Shown here: one piece after another, positions 52,288-61,155 of the stretch
How positions within the stretch are numbered: the stretch's first letter is position 1
How the letters are laid out: the number at the start of each line of letters is the position of its first letter
DNA from: Bacillus massilinigeriensis
GTDB lineage: Bacteria > Bacillota > Bacilli > Bacillales > Cytobacillaceae
Length of the DNA: 64,000 bases
NCBI RefSeq assembly: GCF_900117315.1
Contig: NZ_LT630337.1
Coordinates: forward strand, 1,945,848-2,009,847
Direction of reading: 5' to 3'
Translations under genes and position numbers: made by a program
The notes under the pieces: generated by a model
The model's input: the letters and a program-made list of their open reading frames with translations, nothing else
Told to the model about the DNA's origin: nothing
The model's database searches: none

Positions 52288-55200
52288 ATACTTGAGAATG
52301 CATAATCATTTCATACATATGTTGTGTCGGTTCTAGGGGGTCAACTCCTAATTCCTGTTCAAGAACTTTACAGCATTTTCGATACCATTTGATGGCGAAA
52401 GGGCGATTATTTTTCCGATAATAGCAGAACATCATTAACCGGTAGGCTTCCTCCCATGTTGAATCCCTTTCAATGATTCTCTCACACCAGTAAATAGCTT
52501 GATCGTACTCTTCTACTCTAACACTAAGCTGTGCTAGCCTCTCAGCCCCTCTTAAAAAAAAGACCAATAATTTTTCCCTTGCGTGTAGACACCAATCATC
52601 ATATTTTCGATCGGGTAAATAATTTCCCTTATACAATTCAAGCCCCCTTTTTAAATAGGCCATTGATTTTTCTTGATTCTTTTCTTCAAGCCCTGTTTGA
52701 ATCCATTCTTCAAATACCGTTGAATCAAGTTCGATACTGATTTGCTGATTGATACCGTATGAGCTTCCATCTCTGATAATAAAGAACGGAACTGATCTTG
52801 CCTTTCTTCCAGGCTCTAGGGCATTATTTAAAGCATTGAGTGCCACCTTGAAATCCCTTGAAGCATTTCCTCCATCCTGCCTGGGCCAGAGTATTTCTAT
52901 AATATCCTCCTTTGAAAGTAGCTGGCCTTGCTTCGTGACAAATAACTGGAGAAGCTCCTTTGCTTTTCCCCGCTGCCAATCCCTCTCTTCAACTTCTTTA
53001 CCCCCCAACCATACCCGAAAGGCACCTAAGGTTTGAATCCTTAAGGTGAATCCAGGATGCGACTCTAACTTTGTCAGATTCAAATGCTGCTGAAGCTTTA
53101 ACACATAATGAGGAAATATATTCTGTTTAGATGCCTCAATTAATAATGGGGCAAACATTTGTAAATCTCTCGGACCAAATATCGTTCTTTTATAAAAAAT
53201 CGAGTCATATTCTCCTAGTTGAACATGCTTTAAAAATAAGGTCATTTGTTCCTTAAATGCTTCCTTTTCTTTCATCACATAGGATAAATGGGCTTGCCAA
53301 AAATAACTTAAAGTCAGACCGTATTCGTCCTGGCATTGTAAGAACATTTCAATCGTTTTGTTCAAAGATTGTTCCGCTTCTAGAAACTTGCGATTGTACA
53401 GTTGCGAAATGCTGATGCATAGTGTAATTAAGGCTGCTAACCAGATATCCTTCACCTTTTCTGTTTCTTGTAATGCTTTATTTCCAGCCTCAATGGCCTT
53501 TTCATATTCACCTTTGCAGCCATACAAAACACAAAGTCCCATTAATGGCTCTGCCTTTCCTCGATCAACATGGATTCGATCCATCATCTTTAAAGCCGTT
53601 TCATAGCATTCAATCGCTAAAGGTAAATCATAATGGTTAAGAATTTGAACGGCATGCCCCATTCTAATCCACCCGCACGCTTCAACAAATGGGGATTCAG
53701 TCTTCATTCCAAGTTGAATTCCTGCTTGCGCAAGCGACTTTGCATCATTCCCATTTCCAGAAAATGACTCAATCAACGAAAGAAGTAGGTCTGTTTCCCG
53801 ATGGGATTGTGGTAGATGAGAGGCCTCATTTTTTTGATCCTTTTTCGAGCCAATCAAAATATTTTTCGCTTTCTCAAATCTTCCTGTCCTTAAATAAAGT
53901 CGAGCCTCTAAATTACTATCCTTCAAAGGGACCTTTAAGGATTTAGCCCGCTCAATCCATTTTTCAGCCTTTTTTGCTTGTCCCGAATTAATGAGGTTTT
54001 CAGCTAACAACTGATAAAGTGAGCCAATTTCCAGGTTTGATTTGTGCCCAATATCTTCACGAATTTTGATTGCTTGATATAATAGTCTTTCTGCTCTATA
54101 AGGCTGAATTGTATCTAAATAGATTTTGGCCTTTCCTTCTAATGCTTTGCTTACCTCTAGATAGTCCTGATTACTCTCAGCAGCAGCAATGGAGAAATCA
54201 TAGCATTTTTCAGCTTCCTCATAAGAGGAGCGGTATCGAAGAACCTCCCCCTCTAATAACCATAGAGAATAATACTGATTCTTTTCATTAGTTGGAACAT
54301 TCTTCAATCGTTCATATAAATTTTCGAGCTTTCCACTTTCTAGAAGCTTCCCCCCGATGTCACTTAGAAGTGATGCTACTGCTTTTGTTTGATTGATCTT
54401 TTCATAATGATGAAGAGCTTCCTCCCATTGAAGGTTTTGTTCAAAGTGGCGTGCGCTTCTTTCGTGAAGCAGGATATATCTTTTAGGGTGGTTTTCCTTT
54501 AATTGCTTTTCTAAAAAGTCTTTAAATAATGCATGATATCGATATTGTCTTTCTCCTATTTTCTGAATAAACAGATTTCTCTCCACGAGCTGCTCTAGCA
54601 TGGCGGAAGATCCTTTTATTCCAAGTACAATATCACAAATGACTTCATCCATAATTTCAATAACGCTGGACTGCTCTAAAAATTGCTGAATTAGCGGTGG
54701 CTGCTTCATAAAAACCTCAAGTGCTAAGTATTGAAATAGCTCCTGCAGGGTTGTAGATGAATGACCTAACCAATCATCAAAATCATTATTATACGGTATC
54801 TGTTGAGCTATCATTCCTAAAGCAATAATCCAGCCTTCTGTTATTTCAAAGATGCGAGTAAGGTCATCCTCATTTACCGATACATCATAATAATCTGTAA
54901 GTAAGAGCTCTACCTCGTCTTTCGTAAGCACTAAGTCATTCTTCGTAATCTCAAGCAATTGATTTTGTACCTTCATTTTTGTTAGATGCTTCCAAGCTGG
55001 GCGGCTTCTGCTTGAAACAATTAAATGAAAGTTCGCTGGAATATATTCAAGCAGCTTTTCCATCCATCTGTTAACGGTATAGGAATGCTCTATTTGATGA
55101 TAATCATCTAATATCACCATTACATTATCATCAATTAATGTCATTTCATTAATAAAGATTGAACAAAGAAGGTTGATTTCATCTTCTCGGATATATCGAT

Positions 55201-55519
55201 CGATTTCTTTTACATAATGTAGGAGATCTTTTCCAAATGAAGGAATAACTGTTTGTATGGATGAGATTAAGTATGTTAAAAAAGGCAGTATGTCATCATC
55301 TGATGATGAAATGGAATACCAACAACATTTTTGTTTTTCATCTGATACATAAAGAGCTAATGCTGTGCTTTTTCCATAACCTGCCCCTGAATGGATGATG
55401 GTTAACGGGTAGTTAGAAAGGGTTTTCATTTTCCTCGTTAGCTTGCTACGCCGAATTGCTTCAACTCTCACCTTTGGTACCAATAGCTTTGTCATGATCA
55501 CAGGCATTGGTCTATTCAT
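52286..55519 (-). CDS. MalT-like NTPase/TPR regulator with SARP (BTAD) C-terminus
   Basis: About 1077 residues. N-terminal STAND NTPase: Walker A HSGAGYGKSTAL (about 45), Walker B VMVILDDYHQIE (about 138), WIIALG and LFxxF-type segments as in MalT. Then a TPR-rich helical region (about 350-800). The end is not the LuxR-type HTH of MalT but an OmpR-like winged helix (about 825-915, GAFRVWLGGKEV, KAKELLQLFVT, DIIEILWP) followed by a bacterial transcriptional activation domain (about 935-1070). This is the SARP/AfsR module order moved to the C-terminus. ATG 55519 follows AAGGGGG. The likely activator of the adjacent operons, probably when an inducer binds the TPR part. Confidence 0.85.
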   Translation of the reverse strand: MNRPMPVIMTKLLVPKVRVEAIRRSKLTRKMKTLSNYPLTIIHSGAGYGKSTALALYVSDEKQKCCWYSISSSDDDILPFLTYLISSIQTVIPSFGKDLLHYVKEIDRYIREDEINLLCSIFINEMTLIDDNVMVILDDYHQIEHSYTVNRWMEKLLEYIPANFHLIVSSRSRPAWKHLTKMKVQNQLLEITKNDLVLTKDEVELLLTDYYDVSVNEDDLTRIFEITEGWIIALGMIAQQIPYNNDFDDWLGHSSTTLQELFQYLALEVFMKQPPLIQQFLEQSSVIEIMDEVICDIVLGIKGSSAMLEQLVERNLFIQKIGERQYRYHALFKDFLEKQLKENHPKRYILLHERSARHFEQNLQWEEALHHYEKINQTKAVASLLSDIGGKLLESGKLENLYERLKNVPTNEKNQYYSLWLLEGEVLRYRSSYEEAEKCYDFSIAAAESNQDYLEVSKALEGKAKIYLDTIQPYRAERLLYQAIKIREDIGHKSNLEIGSLYQLLAENLINSGQAKKAEKWIERAKSLKVPLKDSNLEARLYLRTGRFEKAKNILIGSKKDQKNEASHLPQSHRETDLLLSLIESFSGNGNDAKSLAQAGIQLGMKTESPFVEACGWIRMGHAVQILNHYDLPLAIECYETALKMMDRIHVDRGKAEPLMGLCVLYGCKGEYEKAIEAGNKALQETEKVKDIWLAALITLCISISQLYNRKFLEAEQSLNKTIEMFLQCQDEYGLTLSYFWQAHLSYVMKEKEAFKEQMTLFLKHVQLGEYDSIFYKRTIFGPRDLQMFAPLLIEASKQNIFPHYVLKLQQHLNLTKLESHPGFTLRIQTLGAFRVWLGGKEVEERDWQRGKAKELLQLFVTKQGQLLSKEDIIEILWPRQDGGNASRDFKVALNALNNALEPGRKARSVPFFIIRDGSSYGINQQISIELDSTVFEEWIQTGLEEKNQEKSMAYLKRGLELYKGNYLPDRKYDDWCLHAREKLLVFFLRGAERLAQLSVRVEEYDQAIYWCERIIERDSTWEEAYRLMMFCYYRKNNRPFAIKWYRKCCKVLEQELGVDPLEPTQHMYEMIMHSQV

Positions 55520-55598
55520 CGCATCCCCCTTATTTTTCATCTTTTCTCTTATTTTATCATAGAATGATTGGGATTTGGATGAAAATGGATTTTGGATA

Positions 55599-55649
55599 TT
55601 GACAAAGAAAGGGTGCCTGGCACCTAGCCTGACACCCTTTCTTTGTCAA
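55599..55649 (-). terminator. Terminator of sipV
   Basis: A perfect 17-bp stem (55599-55615 with 55633-55649) whose arms begin TTGACAAAGAAAGGG. The loop contains GGTGCCTGGCACC (shared with the arm), the palindrome seen in other terminators here. Confidence 0.85.
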
Positions 55650-56206
55650 AACGACATCTCCATATGATCCAATGGCCAGTATCTTAGATTTACTTTCCCT
55701 ACTACCTGATTCACGTCTATAAATCCAAATCTTCTGCTATCATAGCTTTCAAGTCGATTATCACCTAAAACGAAGAGCTTTCCCTCTGGAACCGTATTTT
55801 TTCCTGTTAATTCAAACAAGGTAAAATCCTCAGTCAGGCTCACTCTAAAAGGTTGATTTCCATATTTCCCTAAATAAGGTTCAGCAAATTTTTTTCCGTT
55901 GATATATAACTGATCCTTACGATATTCTATTTTGTCGCCGGGTAGACCAATAATTCTTTTTACATAATCCTCTTCTTTACTCGCATGGAACACGATGACA
56001 TCAAATCGATGCAGATCTCCAATGTGATAGCCAATTTTGTTTACAACCAGCTTATTGCCATCCTCGAGAGTCGGCTTCATCGACTCTCCCTCCACTTCAT
56101 AATTAGAAAAGAAAAAGGCACGTATAAATACAAAAATAATCAATCCAATGACAAACGCCTTTACCCATTCGATACTCTCTTTTTTTATTTTACTTTCCAA
56201 GTTCAA
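55646..56206 (-). CDS. sipV: Type I signal peptidase SipV
   Basis: Cleaves signal peptides of exported proteins on the outer face of the membrane. 186 residues with one N-terminal membrane helix (about 15-33). Catalytic Ser42 (EGESMKPTL) and Lys83 (DYVKRIIGLPGD) form the Ser-Lys dyad; box E is VLGDNRLESYDSRRFG. TTG start at 56206 after GGGGGAGA. Adjacent to yhjE as sipV is in B. subtilis, hence the symbol; it could equally be named SipS/T-like. Confidence 0.93.
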   Translation of the reverse strand: MNLESKIKKESIEWVKAFVIGLIIFVFIRAFFFSNYEVEGESMKPTLEDGNKLVVNKIGYHIGDLHRFDVIVFHASKEEDYVKRIIGLPGDKIEYRKDQLYINGKKFAEPYLGKYGNQPFRVSLTEDFTLFELTGKNTVPEGKLFVLGDNRLESYDSRRFGFIDVNQVVGKVNLRYWPLDHMEMSF

Positions 56207-56236
56207 TCTCCCCCGAACACCCCTCTAGATATTCAC

Positions 56237-56854
56237 CTAGCCTCTTTGTTTTTCTTTCTCTATTATGGAGTTCATTCTAATCTCAATTCTCTTTCCTATA
56301 AACCATAAGAGAACAATGACGACTGCAACAATTGCTGTTCGAATTGGTTTTGTCACTAATGATTGAATATCATAGCCAACGAAACTTATTGTGAAAATCA
56401 TCACCATTTTCCCAGTGAAAACAGCTAACATATATTGTGCAATACTTATTTTAGAAAGTCCAGCAACAATATTCACGATGGCTGATGGAGTAAATGGGAA
56501 ACACAATAATATAAAGAGTGGTCCAAATCCATGTCGCTCAACCCATGACATGAATTTTTGAACTTGGGGGTGTTTTTTTAAAAACAGAAGTATTCTCTTC
56601 TGACCAAACCTTCTGATTATTAGAAAAACAAGAATAGCTCCTCCACAGGCCCCAACCCAAGATATGCAAAAGCCAAGCCATAATCCAAATGCATTCGCAT
56701 TCGCCATGACAAATAATACTAACGGGAGAAATGGGAGAAATGCTTCTAGAACTGGAAGTAAAATTCCCGGAATAGGCCCAAACGATCGGTAATCCTCAAT
56801 CAATTCCATGACATTTTCCAACGTGAACCACTCTTTGATTAATTCAAAATCCAT
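56237..56854 (-). CDS. yhjE: TVP38/TMEM64-family membrane protein YhjE
   Basis: 205 residues, five or six hydrophobic segments. The SNARE-associated/DedA-like core includes FGLWLGFCISWVGACGGA and the LCFPFTPSAIVNIVAGLS motif. Such proteins are thought to move lipids or act in membrane homeostasis. ATG 56854 after CGAGGAG; about 30 bp before sipV, same transcript. Confidence 0.9.
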   Translation of the reverse strand: MDFELIKEWFTLENVMELIEDYRSFGPIPGILLPVLEAFLPFLPLVLFVMANANAFGLWLGFCISWVGACGGAILVFLIIRRFGQKRILLFLKKHPQVQKFMSWVERHGFGPLFILLCFPFTPSAIVNIVAGLSKISIAQYMLAVFTGKMVMIFTISFVGYDIQSLVTKPIRTAIVAVVIVLLWFIGKRIEIRMNSIIEKEKQRG

Positions 56855-56926
56855 GAGAAATCTCCTCGTTTATACAGCTATGATATTTACTTTTACTATT
56901 GATAAGTATTGGTAATCTCATTTTTA

Positions 56927-56960
56927 TAAGAGCAATCAGCAAATGTACTGATTGCTCTTA
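56927..56960 (-). terminator. Terminator of the LCP gene
   Basis: TAAGAGCAATCAG and CTGATTGCTCTTA, a perfect 13-bp stem with an 8-nt loop; T-rich on the minus strand. Confidence 0.88.
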
Positions 56961-57013
56961 TTGCTTTATTTTATTGTACACCTTGTTTTTAGAAAAGAGA
57001 ACGGTAACACACT

Positions 57014-57952
57014 TTATTTGGCAAGGAAATTGTGGATGGCTTCCTTATTCTTTTCTAAATCGACTGACAACACCGCTGCACCATTAATATTCTCATTTGC
57101 GTAGCTTCCATCAACAGGAACTCTTAGTGTTTCGATATCTCGATTCTTCTCGGAAAGAAAATCCTTACCGATGTATAGCATATTGCCTGTGCTCATATTT
57201 GTATTAATAAACGGGGTAACCACTCCAACTAATTTAGGAAGCTTCGGAATCGTTTGAAGGCTTGTAAGTTCACTAGCTACCTCTTTTACCACTTTTTGCT
57301 GTCTTTCAACCCTACCAAAGTCTCCTATAGCATCATGTCTAAAGCGTACATAACCTAAAAGATGCTTTCCATCTAAACGCTGCAGGCCAGGCTTTATTGT
57401 GACGCCTATATTTGTTGACATTTCCTTTTCAACATCTACCTCAACACCATTTGGAAATGCTTCATCAATCAGTTGAACAAAACCTTCAAAATCAATAATG
57501 GAATAATATTGCAAATCAATATCGAAGTTTTCCTTAATTGTCTGGCGAAGTAATTCAGGCCCACCATAGGCAAAAGCTGTGTTAATTCGATTATTTCCAT
57601 GGCCAGGGATACTAACATAAGAATCTCTCATAATAGAAATGAGCTTATATGTCTTCTTTTCTGGATGGTACTGTGCAACCATAATCGTATCTGCGCGTGA
57701 TTTTTCCTTTCCCCTTGCATCGCTTCCAAGTAGGAGGATATTAATACCTCCATATTGGTCCTTAGACCCGTTAAAACTATATTCTTGTTTATCTATATCA
57801 GCTTTTTTTGTTGATTGTGAAACACCTTGTCTATATTGATAATAAGAATAAGCCAATGCGCCACCAATGATTAGAAGTAAAACGAGTAATACCGTTTTCC
57901 ATCTCTTTTTTTTCGTTTTCTTTCTTTGCTTTTGATATTGTTGTCGTCCCAT
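57014..57952 (-). CDS. LytR-CpsA-Psr family glycopolymer transferase
   Basis: 312 residues: a very basic cytoplasmic tail (about 1-18), one membrane helix (about 20-37), then the extracellular LCP domain. Active-site features: LLLGSDAR, RADTIMVAQ, SIMRDSYVSIPG, RFRHDAIGDFGRVERQQ with the essential arginines. Attaches teichoic acids or other glycopolymers to peptidoglycan (TagTUV type). ATG 57952 after GGAAGG. Single gene with own terminator. Confidence 0.93.
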   Translation of the reverse strand: MGRQQYQKQRKKTKKKRWKTVLLVLLLIIGGALAYSYYQYRQGVSQSTKKADIDKQEYSFNGSKDQYGGINILLLGSDARGKEKSRADTIMVAQYHPEKKTYKLISIMRDSYVSIPGHGNNRINTAFAYGGPELLRQTIKENFDIDLQYYSIIDFEGFVQLIDEAFPNGVEVDVEKEMSTNIGVTIKPGLQRLDGKHLLGYVRFRHDAIGDFGRVERQQKVVKEVASELTSLQTIPKLPKLVGVVTPFINTNMSTGNMLYIGKDFLSEKNRDIETLRVPVDGSYANENINGAAVLSVDLEKNKEAIHNFLAK

Positions 57953-58295
57953 ACTTCATTTTCCTTCCATATTCAAAAAGTTAATAATTCTACATAATAT
58001 GACTATATTTTTATCAAGAAAGTTTCGTTATTTATAATATTTTACATTCATGCTTAGATTATCAGAAAAGAATGTAGATTTCTATTATCAGTATAGGCGA
58101 ATATTTAATTTTTAAAGAAAACACAAAAAAAGAGGGGAATTTTTTTCACCTCTAACGATTCATAATTATTTTTATACCCATGAAAAAATGTCAGTGGAAA
58201 AAAATTATGTACATAGGGATTGAAATTATCATTTATTTTTCGTATGATTAATACGAACAAATGTTCCTAATTTATAAAAAAGGAGCAACGAGAAA
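57953..58295. other. Divergent intergenic region between the LCP gene and yhjD
   Basis: About 340 bp, AT-rich. It contains a hairpin at 58130-58160 (AGAGG...CCTCT, T run on the minus strand, facing the LCP gene) that could be an attenuator or an old terminator, and on the right the yhjD promoter with LexA-type box. No gene seen. Confidence 0.5.
58220..58267 (+). promoter_or_regulatory. yhjD promoter with LexA (SOS) box
   Basis: TTGAAA (58220-58225), 17 bp, TATGAT (58243-58248) is a good sigma-A promoter. CGAACAAATGTTCC (58254-58267) matches the Bacillus LexA/DinR consensus CGAACRNRYGTTYC at every position and covers the expected transcription start. Confidence 0.85.
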
Positions 58296-58655
58296 ATGAC
58301 CCGAATACCTGATGACGACAGAAATATTATGGAGCAAGCGATTTACTTGCCAATGCTTCTCAAGGTTCTTGAACGTGATCTCTTAATCATTAACAATAGC
58401 CCGTTTAAAATAAAAAAACCATACCTAGATTTAATTGAGCAAATAATGAAGGAGATTCAATCAGAACTAAGAAAGGTTAAGCAATACATGAAAAAAAACA
58501 AACTGGAGGTACATCAAATTAATCATGATGAAGCCTTTACCATGTTTTTGTTTTTATACAAAGGGTATGAGGAGCATCATAATTATTTCAATCCAAGAAT
58601 CCGCAATAAGGTTCAGGAGTTAATGGAGCACTATTTCTTCAACAAAACAGTTTAA
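58296..58655 (+). CDS. yhjD: YhjD-like protein
   Basis: 119 residues, soluble, helical and basic in the middle (LRKVKQYMKKNKLEV), ending near EHHNYFNPRIRNKVQELMEHYF. Size and position next to yhjE and comK match YhjD of B. subtilis, function unknown. ATG 58296 follows AAGGAGC. The LexA-type box in its promoter points to induction by DNA damage. Confidence 0.8.
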   Translation: MTRIPDDDRNIMEQAIYLPMLLKVLERDLLIINNSPFKIKKPYLDLIEQIMKEIQSELRKVKQYMKKNKLEVHQINHDEAFTMFLFLYKGYEEHHNYFNPRIRNKVQELMEHYFFNKTV

Positions 58656-58701
58656 GAAGTATGATTCTCTCCTATTCCTTCTACTTTTGTTTAACCTTTA
58701 T

Positions 58702-59250
58702 TTATTCCTTTGAATAATTCGGTTTATGTAGCATATAAAACGCTTTTCTTTCGGTTTCAGCAATTCTTTGAGCGAGCTTTGTTCTCAACATAGAGGTACG
58801 ATAAAGCTGATTGTTAAATGAACTTGTAGAGACCGGTATAGTTATTGTTTTATCATTCTGAAAGATTATCATTGACTGATTGCGATCGACACGTTGAACC
58901 TTCTTAACATGTTCGAGAGAAATCCATATACAATGAGACTTAGTGGGAGAACTAGTTGGAAAAAAATAAATGGAGTTGGTTGGTTCGACAGCGATGGGAA
59001 GCTTATGTGAAAAGCCAAGAAGCTCCTTGGTTCCCTCTTTTCTGCCTTCATAGCTAACTCCGAAGAACCGGCAGCTTTTTTTAATAATATCCATTGGTTT
59101 TAAGGGTGAGATAAATTCCCGATCATATTCATAGATTTTTGAATACAATCTACTCCCATAGGGATGGGGAACAATTGCCATTGTGGATGGGCTAATCTCA
59201 TAATCCTCATTGATCATTTTCCTTCCCTTTTCATTGAATTCAATATCCAT
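58702..59250 (-). CDS. comK: Competence transcription factor ComK
   Basis: Master activator of competence genes. 182 residues, with the ComK core DIIKKSCRFFGVSYEGRKEGTKE, here cited as KKSCRFFGVSYEGRK, and SHKLPIAVEPTNSIYFFPT. The end reads FYMLHKPNYSKE where B. subtilis has FMLYPK (MecA-binding motif) and about 15 more residues, so the C-terminus is shorter. Two starts are possible: ATG 59250 (AGAGGTG upstream) or ATG 59217 (AAGGGAAGG). The wide AT-rich upstream region is shared with the IDEAL-domain gene. Confidence 0.92.
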   Translation of the reverse strand: MDIEFNEKGRKMINEDYEISPSTMAIVPHPYGSRLYSKIYEYDREFISPLKPMDIIKKSCRFFGVSYEGRKEGTKELLGFSHKLPIAVEPTNSIYFFPTSSPTKSHCIWISLEHVKKVQRVDRNQSMIIFQNDKTITIPVSTSSFNNQLYRTSMLRTKLAQRIAETERKAFYMLHKPNYSKE

Positions 59251-59438
59251 TTATTTCACCTCTTTAGTATTTTTTATTATTTTAACATTTAATTTCCAAA
59301 TATTCTAATAAATAGAAATAATTCAAAAATTTTTCACAATTACAAATCACGCAAACTATTTTTCAGAAAAATCGGTAAAATCTTGTTAATAATCGAGAAT
59401 TCCCCCATATAATATTAAAAAGCACTGGGGTGAATTTC

Positions 59439-59675
59439 ATGAAGGAAAAATCCCATTCTGGACCTGTAAAAGCCGCTACAATGAAAAATCAGAAAAGTAG
59501 GGAATCATATGTATTGGATTTATACATTGAGATGCTCTTATCCGAAATTCAACTTCACTCTGAAAAAGAAAAGCTCCTAAAAAAAATTGACAAAGCGCTT
59601 GATGACTATAACAGAGAAACCTTTAACCAGCTAGCTAAGGAATATAAAGAACTGATTAGGCGATTTGGCACATAA
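59439..59675 (+). CDS. IDEAL-domain small protein
   Basis: 78 residues. The C-terminal half, LLKKIDKALDDYNRETF followed by NQLAKEYKELIRRF, matches the IDEAL domain, a short helical module of Bacillaceae proteins. It lies divergent from comK, where B. subtilis has the IDEAL protein YhzC. Start ATG 59439 after GGGGTG; a GTG three codons earlier overlaps this site. Function unknown. Confidence 0.82.
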   Translation: MKEKSHSGPVKAATMKNQKSRESYVLDLYIEMLLSEIQLHSEKEKLLKKIDKALDDYNRETFNQLAKEYKELIRRFGT

Positions 59676-59686
59676 CTCTAACCAAT

Positions 59687-59718
59687 AAAATCCCTCCTGA
59701 TATTTAGGAGGGATTTTT
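59687..59718. terminator. Bidirectional terminator between the IDEAL gene and the M48 protease
   Basis: AAAATCCCTCCT and AGGAGGGATTTT, perfect 12-bp stem with a 7-nt loop. Confidence 0.93.
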
Positions 59719-59725
59719 ATTGGTA

Positions 59726-61006
59726 TTATTTCTGGTCCTGCTTACGCTTTTCTAATTCATAGTCTTCAAGCATAGCAATCCGCTCGAGCATGGTTGGATG
59801 GGTATAGCGAAAAATCTTCACAAGTAACGGCGGGTTCACCTGACTAAGTCCAGCTCTTGTCAGCTCTTGAAATGCCGTGATTGCTTCATTTGGATGATCC
59901 GTCATATGAATGGCATATCTGTCAGCCCTCATCTCTTGATAACGCGAGACAAAATTAGAAAGTGGGCTCGCAGCAAACATCAACATTGATAACAGCATTA
60001 ATATAAGTGGAAAGGAACGGATATCACCAACCGCAGGGATTTTTAATACCTCTCCATAGCGGCTGACCAAGAAATTAACTAAACGGTAAATAATATATAG
60101 TCCAAAAAACGATAACAATAAATACCCTGCTATGCCAAAGTAAAGATGCTTTTCCACGTAATGAGCCATTTCATGTGCCATGATAAACAAAATTTGATCA
60201 TCATTTAAACGATTCAATGTCGTATCCCATAAAACAATTCGTGAATTAGAACCAATACCTGTCACATAGGCATTTAAAGAATTGGTTTTCTCCGACATAT
60301 CCACTTCAAATACATGATCCGCAGGGATATTTGCTTTGCCAGCTAAATCTAATATCTTCGATTCCAGTTCTTTATTTTTCAAAGGGTAAAAATCATTATA
60401 AAGCGGATCAATCACAACTGGTTGGATGAACATGGTGAATAGCGTAAACGGAATGGATAATAGCCAAGCATACAGCCACCAACGCTTTTTGCTCCTTTTG
60501 ATTAACCAATAAAGTACTGAAACAATAATGAACATCATCCCATAATTTAGCCAAAAATCAATTAGTTCATCCTTCATCCAAGAAGGGAAGGATTGGGTTG
60601 AAATATGATAGCTTTTGGACAATGAGTAACTGAGATAGCTTAATGGAAAAGTGAACACATAGGCAAAAAAGGAAAGCCAAATCACATAAATTGACGTTTT
60701 TAAAATCTTATATTTTGTCGATTGTTCTGCCCATCTCTTGAACGCCTTTGATAACCCAGTAATTATTATTAATAGGTAGAAAAGCCATTCTAATGGAGTA
60801 GATAAGAAAAACAATAAATTTCGAATTTTAGAGTAGTCCTCACTTAGCATAAGCTCTCTACCATTTAAAAAGGTGGAAGGATCTGCTTTTGTTCCTTCAT
60901 ACTCAAACGGCATGCTCGTATCAGCGAAATAATATAAGTACCAATAGATAAAAAGCCCATATATTATGTAAGCAAGTATTCCATAAAAGCCAATTTTACG
61001 AGCCAC
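59726..61006 (-). CDS. yhfN: M48-family membrane metallopeptidase (CAAX-protease-like, YhfN)
   Basis: About 426 residues, the length of YhfN. Seven or so membrane helices; zinc motif MAHEMAHYVEKH (HEXXH) and the third ligand in RYQEMRADRYAIH. Ste24/CAAX prenyl protease 1 fold; in bacteria its substrates are probably membrane proteins. The GTG at 61006 follows AGGGGGG with good spacing, so I do not use the in-frame codon 21 bp upstream. Confidence 0.9.
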   Translation of the reverse strand: MARKIGFYGILAYIIYGLFIYWYLYYFADTSMPFEYEGTKADPSTFLNGRELMLSEDYSKIRNLLFFLSTPLEWLFYLLIIITGLSKAFKRWAEQSTKYKILKTSIYVIWLSFFAYVFTFPLSYLSYSLSKSYHISTQSFPSWMKDELIDFWLNYGMMFIIVSVLYWLIKRSKKRWWLYAWLLSIPFTLFTMFIQPVVIDPLYNDFYPLKNKELESKILDLAGKANIPADHVFEVDMSEKTNSLNAYVTGIGSNSRIVLWDTTLNRLNDDQILFIMAHEMAHYVEKHLYFGIAGYLLLSFFGLYIIYRLVNFLVSRYGEVLKIPAVGDIRSFPLILMLLSMLMFAASPLSNFVSRYQEMRADRYAIHMTDHPNEAITAFQELTRAGLSQVNPPLLVKIFRYTHPTMLERIAMLEDYELEKRKQDQK

Positions 61007-61114
61007 TTCATTCCCCCCTAATTCCAATATCCCTTCCTTACATATGAGGAATTAAATTTATTGTACAACCTTTAATAATAGTGTAGTTAAAAAATAAATA
61101 TTTAGAACATAAAA

Positions 61115-61155
61115 GGTGACAGGCACCATCCAAATATTGGATGGTGCCTGTCACC
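61115..61155 (-). terminator. Terminator overlapping the azlD stop codon
   Basis: A perfect 19-bp stem with a 3-nt loop: GGTGACAGGCACCATCCAA and TTGGATGGTGCCTGTCACC. The azlD stop (61153-61151) is inside one arm. Four T follow on the minus strand. Confidence 0.85.

Noticed and set aside
58130-58160. Terminator for comK reading through to the LCP gene
   Set aside because: yhjD on the opposite strand and its promoter lie between; the hairpin is more likely an attenuator or relic and is only noted in the gap description.
59251-59438. ComK boxes (AAAA-N5-TTTT) upstream of comK
   Set aside because: The region is AT-rich with several A and T runs, but none has a clean AAAA-N5-TTTT pair at the required spacing, so I could not support autoregulatory sites.
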